Below are positions 36,702 through 43,360 of a stretch of DNA of 64,000 nt, one piece after another. The stretch covers positions 26,179 to 90,178 of the forward strand of contig JBKCOM010000223.1 in NCBI GenBank assembly GCA_046309775.1, written 5' to 3'. Both the position numbers and the translations under genes were made by a program. The stretch comes from JAIXWP01 sp046309775. Its GTDB lineage: Bacteria > Bacteroidota > Bacteroidia > Flavobacteriales_D > Sanyastnellaceae. The notes below the pieces were generated by a model. It was not told where the DNA came from. It made no database searches and saw only the letters and a program-made list of their open reading frames with translations. Each line of letters begins with the position of its first letter. The stretch's first letter is position 1.

Positions 36702-38873
36702 TTATTTTTTATTTGTAAAATAGGTTTTGAAATAACCACATTCTTGAAGAACCATTTTTCTGAATTTAGAATCTTCCATCTCTTTTAGGCCCTTAAAACC
36801 ATCACGAGCAATGAAATCTGCCTCATCTTCTTCTCCTCTAGAATTATAATATTCAGCTAATTCACACTTACTAATTAAATAAAATGCCTGTGCCTTTTGT
36901 TCCTTCGTATTAGCCAACTCCAAGGCTTTCTTGTAGTATGTAATTGAGTGCTTAACATCATAATTCATCGGCCAATACCAATAATTAAAATCCCAATTTT
37001 GTTCCTTCTCTTCGGTAAAACCATGTAAGGGATAGTCGGTGTAAAAAAATTGTCGAAGATTGCCATGATAGGACAAATTGTAATAAGCATTTCCCAAAAG
37101 AATGGCATCCTCAAATGAAGCGCTCTTCATCAATTGGTCTTCCAATCGAAGCATTTCTTTCAAAAAACTAACTCTTGTATATTTTTCGCCTTGGTATTCC
37201 GCGAAGTCGCAATCATGGCAATCCTTAATTCGGAAGGAGAAAGGATTTCCATCAAAAGTGGTTTCCTCAGAGATAGATGCTGCGGCCTCATACGCTTGCT
37301 TTAGCATTCCTTTTTTCACATAATAAATGCTCTGTAATTGGTAAAGCTGCGATTTATTGATACCGGCGTATTGCCTAATGAAATTGTGCAATTGACTATC
37401 ATCTTTGGTATCTAAAAAACTAATTGCTGCATCAATATTCTCAATTTTATCCAAACTCTCCATGGACGGCAGAAGCACATCTGCGGCGGCCTGATTGTGC
37501 TCTTTAAAATACTCTCGAAGTTTATTCAAAAGTATTTGATACGCCTTGAAAGTTTCTCCATAGCCATCCCAAACTCCATCCGCTTGGCTAAACACCCACT
37601 TCAAATCTTCAATATCATCGGCGTTGTATTCTTTAGGATTTTCAGCCCTTAGTAGCACCTTAAAAATTCGCAATTGATAAGAAAACACGGTATCTTGCTT
37701 ACTTTGTTTTTCGAATGCTTGATTTAAATGATATTCACATTGTGCGATGTCATTATTCAAATAAGAAAAATAAGACAAAGCAGCATGAGCCTTGTATTTG
37801 CGTTGATACGCCGCGTCACCTAATAGACTTACTAAATCATTTGAAAGATTAATTTTCAAAAAATTCAATTTATTCAACCTTTCAGTATCGTCAGATTCGT
37901 AATAATAGTTGTTATTAATTAGACTTTCATAATTGGCCAGCTGTCTCGACAATAGTAAATCAATAGCATTATGATTTGCATTGATTTTCCTTACTTCACG
38001 CATTGCTCTGGCCGCGTCTCCGGTATAAAAGGCCATCATCACCCACGCACAAATGCGCGACTCCTCGTTGGAGCATTTTTTCAATGTTTGAATAAAATCA
38101 AGCTCCTCTTGAGGTCTGAAACTATATGTCATCGATTGGGTGAAACGTTTGTCAGCAGCCATTATATCAGCATACATGGCGTTCGCTTCACTGAACCTGC
38201 CTATTTTGTAATAACATCCTGCAGCGTAGCTCTTGCTTCGCAATGACATTAAATCCTCTGGTCTCTTGGTGACATAACGATTATAGATATCAATTCCTCG
38301 GATAAAATTTCCGGAAAAATAGCTGTTACGAATGAGCTGAAATTCCATTCTCGACTTGATAAAGTCATCTTCGCAAGCTTGCCAGTATTCTACGAGTTCA
38401 GTAGATAAGGCCTGACTCAAGGAATCTGTTTTAAGCGGTTCTCTCCACCAATACATATTGTCACTGGTAGAATAGGACTCTGCTTTCTTGGCAAGTTTCA
38501 AGTAATTTAAAAATGCGTTGAACTTGGGATTTTTATTGAGTTTAGCCTCCCCCAAAGACTTTTGAAACGCTAATACTGCTTGAAGTGAATCTTCCAGAAT
38601 CAACTTTGAAAGGCTGTCAGTGAGCACTTCTGCTCCGAGGTACTTTTCCCAATCTTCGACCACAGACTGATTAAACGAAGGATATTCGATGAATTGATTT
38701 TCATCCCAAGCAAATCGACTGTCCTCGTAATAAGCCAATGGAGCAAACTCCGAAGGAACAAAAGCATTCCTTTTTATGTTGGTGGTGGATTCGTAGTAAT
38801 AATCAATACCAGCGCAAGCAGCGCTAATTAGAAGTACTATCGTGTAGTACAAAAGACGAAAATAAGGACGCAT
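36702..38873 (-). CDS. Large lipoprotein of unknown function, helical-repeat rich
   Basis: 723 residues. N-terminal lipoprotein-type signal (..LISAACAG, Cys20). The remainder is strongly helical, Tyr- and Glu-rich, with TPR-like units (GCYYKIGRFSEANAMYADIMAAD; AQAFYLISKCELAEYYNSRG). I do not recognise the family. It overlaps the upstream lipoprotein gene by 50 bp, indicating coupled translation and a paired function on the periplasmic side of an envelope membrane. Confidence 0.75.
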   Translation of the reverse strand: MRPYFRLLYYTIVLLISAACAGIDYYYESTTNIKRNAFVPSEFAPLAYYEDSRFAWDENQFIEYPSFNQSVVEDWEKYLGAEVLTDSLSKLILEDSLQAVLAFQKSLGEAKLNKNPKFNAFLNYLKLAKKAESYSTSDNMYWWREPLKTDSLSQALSTELVEYWQACEDDFIKSRMEFQLIRNSYFSGNFIRGIDIYNRYVTKRPEDLMSLRSKSYAAGCYYKIGRFSEANAMYADIMAADKRFTQSMTYSFRPQEELDFIQTLKKCSNEESRICAWVMMAFYTGDAARAMREVRKINANHNAIDLLLSRQLANYESLINNNYYYESDDTERLNKLNFLKINLSNDLVSLLGDAAYQRKYKAHAALSYFSYLNNDIAQCEYHLNQAFEKQSKQDTVFSYQLRIFKVLLRAENPKEYNADDIEDLKWVFSQADGVWDGYGETFKAYQILLNKLREYFKEHNQAAADVLLPSMESLDKIENIDAAISFLDTKDDSQLHNFIRQYAGINKSQLYQLQSIYYVKKGMLKQAYEAAASISEETTFDGNPFSFRIKDCHDCDFAEYQGEKYTRVSFLKEMLRLEDQLMKSASFEDAILLGNAYYNLSYHGNLRQFFYTDYPLHGFTEEKEQNWDFNYWYWPMNYDVKHSITYYKKALELANTKEQKAQAFYLISKCELAEYYNSRGEEDEADFIARDGFKGLKEMEDSKFRKMVLQECGYFKTYFTNKK

Positions 38874-39840
38874 CGAACGATGAAATATGCGTCGAATCTA
38901 ATTCAAAAAATATCACTTCTTCAAAAGGTTGATGAATTCTTTTTTTAAATGTCTTTGCTGCACGAATAAGCTCATCTTCTTCTGACTCTTCAAGCTTGAG
39001 AACATCACCTTCTTTTAAATAGAAACCTGCATAAAATCCACTTTTTTTGACTTTATAAAAACGCTCATTCACTGACTCAAATAAATCAACTTGCTCTGAA
39101 GGCGATACCTGCCATTTAGTGATTAACTCAACGGGAACTCCATCTCTCAGTTGAATCCACCAATGATAACATGGGAGCGCAAGGTCAAGTGCTAAAGGAT
39201 ATGTGCTAAAATTATCGAGATATTGTTCTCCAATCTGATTGTCGAGTATGCTATTGCGATTATCCCCAGTGATTTTGCCCATGTTGTAATACATCAAAAT
39301 ACCTTTATCCACCGGCGGTATTCCTGTTCTTTCATAGAATTTTACTTGATGTAGTCTTATAGTTGCAGTGATTTTCCAGTTGGATGCTTCTTTTATTTTT
39401 TTCAAAAAAAGAAAATAAGCCTCTTTTGTTGTTTCGCTCCAGTCGCAGTCAATCTGCAGTTCATTTGAACAGAAATTGTGCTGACTCGCCATTCTATAAA
39501 CAACCTCATAGACTTTTATTGCAAGGCTATCGTCGGGTTTTTCAAAAACTTTATTTTCAATGTAAACCACTGGCACCGCGCAGAAGTTGGTTGGAATGGG
39601 CCTTGACATATCGAGCGAAGATACTTTTTGAACCTTCCCCTCGATCATTTTCAAATCAAACAAATGCAAGTAGATTCTACCAGAAGAATTGTCTGATGTT
39701 TGTTGAAGAAGATTCAGCTCTGTCTGGTTAGGATTCCACTTGGAGCCCCAGTGATAAAACGAAATTTTCTTGGCAATACCATGATCATCTTGGCAAGCCG
39801 AGAAAATGAAGATGATGAGTATGATTTGAAGATATTTCAT
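38824..39840 (-). CDS. Lipoprotein of unknown function, possible TIM-barrel (DUF3142-like)
   Basis: 338 residues. Lipoprotein signal ..FIFSAC with Cys16. The core has ELQIDCDWSETTKEAYFLFLKKI, ITATIRLHQV and GILMYYNMG, successive strands reminiscent of glycosidase-like TIM barrels of the DUF3142 type; this is weak recall only. It begins directly after the tRNA-Met terminator and its end overlaps the next lipoprotein gene by 50 bp. A promoter between the terminator and the start is not evident, so read-through from the tRNA is possible. Confidence 0.7.
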   Translation of the reverse strand: MKYLQIILIIFIFSACQDDHGIAKKISFYHWGSKWNPNQTELNLLQQTSDNSSGRIYLHLFDLKMIEGKVQKVSSLDMSRPIPTNFCAVPVVYIENKVFEKPDDSLAIKVYEVVYRMASQHNFCSNELQIDCDWSETTKEAYFLFLKKIKEASNWKITATIRLHQVKFYERTGIPPVDKGILMYYNMGKITGDNRNSILDNQIGEQYLDNFSTYPLALDLALPCYHWWIQLRDGVPVELITKWQVSPSEQVDLFESVNERFYKVKKSGFYAGFYLKEGDVLKLEESEEDELIRAAKTFKKRIHQPFEEVIFFELDSTHISSFDASLFSSFVLHDSTSN

Positions 39841-39845
39841 GAAAT

Positions 39846-39886
39846 AAAAAAAGCCGCGTTTGATAATAAGAATCTAACGCGGCTTT
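39846..39886 (-). terminator. Intrinsic terminator after tRNA-Met
   Basis: On the minus strand AAAGCCGCGTT (39886-39876) pairs with AACGCGGCTTT (39860-39850) around a 15-base loop, followed by TTTTAT. It starts three bases after the tRNA. Confidence 0.85.
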
Positions 39887-39888
39887 CG

Positions 39889-39962
39889 TAGCGGGGGGGG
39901 GGCACGATCCCCCGACCTCATGATTATGAATCATGCGCTCTAACCAGCTGAGCTACCCCGCC
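39889..39962 (-). tRNA. tRNA-Met (anticodon CAT), probably elongator
   Basis: Cloverleaf drawn by hand on the minus strand: acceptor GGCGGGG with CCCCGCT (last pair G-T), D arm GCTC..GAGC with AGCTGGTTA loop, anticodon stem CATGA/TCATG with loop TTCATAA, variable AGGTC, T stem GGGGG/CCCCC. The T loop reads ATCGTGC instead of the canonical TTCRANY. CCA is not encoded. The lack of GGG/CCC in the anticodon stem argues against an initiator; a lysidine-modified tRNA-Ile2 with the same anticodon cannot be excluded. Confidence 0.9.
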
Positions 39963-40028
39963 ATTTGTAAAGCGGGCGCAAATATAATCCTTTTTCTTAT
40001 TTTCATATGAATAATGAAAAAAAAAGGG

Positions 40029-40036
40029 TATACTTG
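40029..40036 (+). promoter_or_regulatory. Possible -7 box TATACTTG for the START-like gene
   Basis: One mismatch to TAnnTTTG, 27 nt before the ATG at 40064. Confidence 0.3.
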
Positions 40037-40063
40037 CAAAACTAACCTAACCACCAACCGATT

Positions 40064-40450
40064 ATGCTTATGGAAAAGAACCGATTGGATCTCGAATATA
40101 TCATTCGCACCTCCGACCACATTCTATACAATTGCATCTCTTCTCCCAGTGGACTCGAAGATTGGTTTGCCGATGAGGTAAATATTCGTGGCGATGTCTT
40201 TACTTTCTTTTGGGAAGGCGAAGAACGCAAAGCGGAGCTCGTTTCATCAAAAAAGAACCAATTTGTTAAGTTTCATTGGCTTGAAGATGGGAAAGAAAAG
40301 ACATTCTTCGAAATGCGCATCAAGATTGATGAAATGACTGGTGAAGTAGCATTGCTCGTTACTGACTTCTTTGAAGACGGAGACGAGGAAGAAACAAAGA
40401 TGTTGTGGGATAGCGCCGTAGACAATCTCCGACGTGTTATTGGCGGTTGA
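40064..40450 (+). CDS. START-like/SRPBCC domain protein
   Basis: 128 residues. Features of the small Bacteroidota START-like family: LEYIIRTSDHILYNCISSPSGLEDWFADEV at the N-terminus and a C-terminal amphipathic helix (KMLWDSAVDNLRRVIGG), with a central beta sheet, as in AHSA1-type helix-grip folds that bind hydrophobic ligands. No signal peptide. ATG 40064 or 40070 may be the start; the difference is two residues. The stop abuts that of convergent trmN6, and the terminator lies inside that gene. Confidence 0.8.
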   Translation: MLMEKNRLDLEYIIRTSDHILYNCISSPSGLEDWFADEVNIRGDVFTFFWEGEERKAELVSSKKNQFVKFHWLEDGKEKTFFEMRIKIDEMTGEVALLVTDFFEDGDEEETKMLWDSAVDNLRRVIGG

Positions 40451-41173
40451 TCACCACTTCGTATAAAGAGAACGTGTAATTTCCTTATAGGCCTCGGAGA
40501 ATTCTCCGGGGCTTTTTTCTATCAATATGCTTTCCATTCTAGGTTCAAAGGGCTCGCCTTTCCTGAATTCCACCATCACACGCGAAGCGTCCTTGTGCGC
40601 AAGGGTAAAGACGTGACAGATGCGTGAAGGGAACATACCAGCCTCTTGCGCCGCGAAAGTCCAACGCTCAAGTTGATTTTTTGGAAAAATCAGTGCTAAA
40701 TGTCCGTCTGGATTTAAAAGCTTTTTTGACTTCTCCATAAATGCCTCCGCAGGAAGCGAATCATCATGGCGCGCGGCGTTTCGACTTGGATTCGAGGCTC
40801 TAAGAGATTGAGAAAAATAAGGCGGATTAGAAATGATTAAGTCAAATTTATCTTTTGACCCTATTTTCAAAAAATCACCCGTGTGGGCCTTTAGTCGTTC
40901 TTTCCATGGGCTAATTTGAAAATTATAGTGCGCATCTTCTGCCGATCCTTCATCGAGTTCGATTGCATCAATCAACGCCTTTTGATTACGTTGTGCGCAA
41001 ATCAATGCAATCACTCCAGTGCCAGTACCCACATCAAGTATATGATTCGCATCCTCCACTTGTGCCCAAGCTCCTAGCAAAACACCATCGGTACCCACCC
41101 GCATGGCGCTGCGGGATTGATAAACTTCAAATTGTTTGAAGCGGAATGGTTTATCGTGCATTGCTGGGTACAT
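40451..41173 (-). CDS. trmN6: tRNA1(Val) (adenine37-N6)-methyltransferase
   Basis: 240 residues. SAM-binding motif DVGTGTGVIALICAQR and the catalytic NPPYF motif of adenine N6-methyltransferases, preceded by the family's FRFKQFEVYQSRSAMRVGTDGVLLGAW. It methylates A37 of tRNA-Val in the cytoplasm. A second Met at codon 5 (MHDKPFRF) may be the true start. It follows the PaaY-like gene by 3 bp and probably shares its mRNA. Confidence 0.9.
   Translation of the reverse strand: MYPAMHDKPFRFKQFEVYQSRSAMRVGTDGVLLGAWAQVEDANHILDVGTGTGVIALICAQRNQKALIDAIELDEGSAEDAHYNFQISPWKERLKAHTGDFLKIGSKDKFDLIISNPPYFSQSLRASNPSRNAARHDDSLPAEAFMEKSKKLLNPDGHLALIFPKNQLERWTFAAQEAGMFPSRICHVFTLAHKDASRVMVEFRKGEPFEPRMESILIEKSPGEFSEAYKEITRSLYTKW
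40491..40518 (+). terminator. Intrinsic terminator located inside the convergent trmN6 gene
   Basis: GCCTCGGAG pairs with CTCCGGGGC (one T-G pair) around AATT, followed by six T. It lies 41 bp past the START-like stop but within the last 25 codons of the minus-strand gene. Confidence 0.8.
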
Positions 41174-41176
41174 AAG

Positions 41177-41776
41177 CTATTCCTTAGATTCCTTCCATGT
41201 TTTGTAATGAGTCACTTGCTTTTCTCTATCAACAGGTACTTGCCGCAGTGGTTCACATGGCTTTAAAGATAAGTAAAGTTCTGATGGAAGTTGCTGATAG
41301 AGTTTCGTGCCCTCCTTTTTCCATTCCATCATTTCGTCTGATACTTCTTTGATAATTTTTGCCGGACTTCCAACCAAAAGACTTCGTCTGGGAATAATCA
41401 TATCCGCTGGCACGAAGCACAATGAACCGATAATGCACTCATCCCCCATCTCTACTCTATCCATTACTACTGCATTCATACCTACAAGACAATCTCTGCC
41501 AATCGTGGCCCCGTGAATCACTGCTCCATGGCCTATATGCGCACCTTCCTTGAGGTATACTGTGACGCCGGGAAACATGTGTACGGTGCAATTTTCCTGA
41601 ACATTACAGCCATCTTCAATAATGATTTCGCCCCAATCACCGCGGATCGCTGCGCCCGGGCCTATGTAAACATTCTTACCGATAATAACGTTGCCCGTAA
41701 CGGTGGCATTGGGGTGAACGAATGAAGATTCGTGCACTACAGGGCGATATCCATTAAACTCAAAGATATTGGCCAT
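41177..41776 (-). CDS. paaY: PaaY-like hexapeptide-repeat thioesterase/gamma-carbonic-anhydrase family protein
   Basis: 199 residues with left-handed beta-helix hexapeptide repeats (VTGNVIIGKNVYIGPGAAIRGDWGEIIIEDGCNVQENCTVH) and the His ligands of the gamma-carbonic-anhydrase fold (IGHGAVIHGATIG). The C-terminal extension (YLSLKPCEPL) matches PaaY, which hydrolyses stalled CoA thioesters in phenylacetate breakdown. The thiolase gene ends one base upstream and its PaaJ-like identity supports this name over a generic carbonic anhydrase. Confidence 0.8.
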   Translation of the reverse strand: MANIFEFNGYRPVVHESSFVHPNATVTGNVIIGKNVYIGPGAAIRGDWGEIIIEDGCNVQENCTVHMFPGVTVYLKEGAHIGHGAVIHGATIGRDCLVGMNAVVMDRVEMGDECIIGSLCFVPADMIIPRRSLLVGSPAKIIKEVSDEMMEWKKEGTKLYQQLPSELYLSLKPCEPLRQVPVDREKQVTHYKTWKESKE

Positions 41777-41777
41777 A

Positions 41778-42980
41778 TCAAGCTTTTTCTAGTACCATTG
41801 CAAACCCCTGCCCTACGCCAATACACATCGTGCAAAGGGCATAGCGTTTATTAGATTTATTCAACTCTAATGCTGCTGACAAGGCGATTCGCGCTCCACT
41901 CATTCCAAGCGGATGACCTAAGGCAATAGCACCACCATTTATATTTAAACGTGGGTCATTGTCTTCTATTCCTAGGCTTCGCGTGCAAGCAAGCACTTGG
42001 GCAGCGAAAGCCTCATTTATTTCAATGATATCCATTTGATCTAATGTGAGACCTGCGCGCTTTAAGGCAAGCTTAGAAGCCTCAACGGGACCAATTCCCA
42101 TAATTCGAGGCTCTGTTCCTGAGGCAGCAGAACTCAAGATTTTTGCTAATGGCTTCAAACCATTTTTTGCCACAGCCTCATCGCCCGCAATGAGCAAAGC
42201 AGCCGCTCCATCGTTCAAGCCACTTGCGTTACCTGCCGTAACACTTCCTCCATTTCGAAAAGCAGGTTTCAGCTTCGCCAAAGTCTCTATGCTTGACTGA
42301 GGTTTTATAAATTCATCCTTATCGAAGATGATTGGATCACCTTTCTTTTGCGGAATAGATACAGGGATAATCTCTTCAGCAAAGCGTCCCTCCGACTGAG
42401 CTTTGCTGGCCTTTAATTGCGAGGCCAATGCAAAAGCGTCTTGATCTTCTCTACTAATCGTAAATTTTTCTGCTAAATTCTCTGCTGTTTCACCCATAGC
42501 CTCTACTCCATACATCTCTTTCATTTTCGGGTGAATAAAGCGCCATCCAAAGCTGGAATCAAACATCTGGGCATCTCTGCCAAAAGCTGTTGAAGTTTTG
42601 CTGATTACCCATGGGCCACGCGTCATGTGCTCCACACCGCCAGCAATTACGATATCCCCCTCTCCTACTTTAATCATTCGCGCAGCTTGGGCAACGGCAC
42701 TTAGTCCAGAAGCGCACAAACGATTGGTGGTTTCACCCGGTACTTCAACAGGATAGCCTGCTAACAGTAAAGCCATACGAGCCACATTTCGATTGTCCTC
42801 TCCGGCTTGATTCGCACAACCCATGATGACATCAGAAATCGTCTTAGGATCCAATCCTGGATACTTTTCCAAAATACCTTTTAAGACTATAGCAGCCAAA
42901 TCATCTGCTCTCACACTAGAAAGACTTCCTCCAAAATTTCCAATCGGTGTTCTTACTCCTCCAACGATATATGCGTTCAT
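41778..42980 (-). CDS. paaJ: 3-oxoadipyl-CoA / 3-oxo-5,6-dehydrosuberyl-CoA thiolase (PaaJ/PcaF family)
   Basis: 400 residues, the usual length. Active-site Cys in TTNRLCASGLSAV, His in GHPLGMSGAR and the second Cys in CTMCIGVGQG. HMTRGPWVISK and the FGWRFIHPKM segment are characteristic of the PaaJ/PcaF branch rather than acetoacetyl-CoA thiolases such as that at 53398. It releases acetyl-CoA and succinyl-CoA in the last step of phenylacetate or protocatechuate breakdown. It heads a unit with paaY and trmN6. No other paa genes are in the window. Confidence 0.85.
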   Translation of the reverse strand: MNAYIVGGVRTPIGNFGGSLSSVRADDLAAIVLKGILEKYPGLDPKTISDVIMGCANQAGEDNRNVARMALLLAGYPVEVPGETTNRLCASGLSAVAQAARMIKVGEGDIVIAGGVEHMTRGPWVISKTSTAFGRDAQMFDSSFGWRFIHPKMKEMYGVEAMGETAENLAEKFTISREDQDAFALASQLKASKAQSEGRFAEEIIPVSIPQKKGDPIIFDKDEFIKPQSSIETLAKLKPAFRNGGSVTAGNASGLNDGAAALLIAGDEAVAKNGLKPLAKILSSAASGTEPRIMGIGPVEASKLALKRAGLTLDQMDIIEINEAFAAQVLACTRSLGIEDNDPRLNINGGAIALGHPLGMSGARIALSAALELNKSNKRYALCTMCIGVGQGFAMVLEKA

Positions 42981-43048
42981 AAAAATTATTTTGACAAATA
43001 TGTAAAAACCTTGCTAATAAAAGCCATTAATAAAGCATAACTTTATCC

Positions 43049-43056
43049 TACTTTCG
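43049..43056 (+). promoter_or_regulatory. -7 box TACTTTCG directly before the small membrane protein
   Basis: Followed by ACGA and ATG at 43061, a four-base gap. Same box variant as upstream of gyrA and parE. Confidence 0.5.
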
Positions 43057-43060
43057 ACGA

Positions 43061-43360
43061 ATGCTAATTTTTCTTTCTACTCTTCTTACAATTGGCCACG
43101 GCCAAAGTGATGACAGCGCGTTGTTATTGATTTTTATATGGCTTCTTACTATTCCTATAACCCTCATACTGGCAATTTGGGTTCAATATCAAAATGAGTT
43201 CTGGCTTCGCTTTTTAACGCTCGTCTTGGTAATCGTTTCAGGCCCCATCTGGGTGATTGCCATGGCCATTAACGTCTTGGCAGGATTAATCATCCTTTGT
43301 TTCACCGCTACTTCCATTTTCCTACTCATTAGAGCTCATGGTAAAAGAAATCATTCTTAA
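43061..43360 (+). CDS. Small integral membrane protein
   Basis: 99 residues with about three hydrophobic segments (an N-terminal one, LLLIFIWLLTIPITLILAIWV, and a long C-terminal hydrophobic half) and a basic tail (RAHGKRNHS). I do not recognise the family. Its end overlaps the dikinase-like gene by 23 bp, so the two proteins are probably made together and may interact. The start is fixed by the ATG four bases after a -7 box. Confidence 0.65.
   Translation: MLIFLSTLLTIGHGQSDDSALLLIFIWLLTIPITLILAIWVQYQNEFWLRFLTLVLVIVSGPIWVIAMAINVLAGLIILCFTATSIFLLIRAHGKRNHS

Noticed and set aside
39893..39902. Run of ten G in the tRNA region as a sequencing error
   Set aside because: The full count is needed for a correct T stem, T loop and acceptor stem, so the length is consistent with the cloverleaf.
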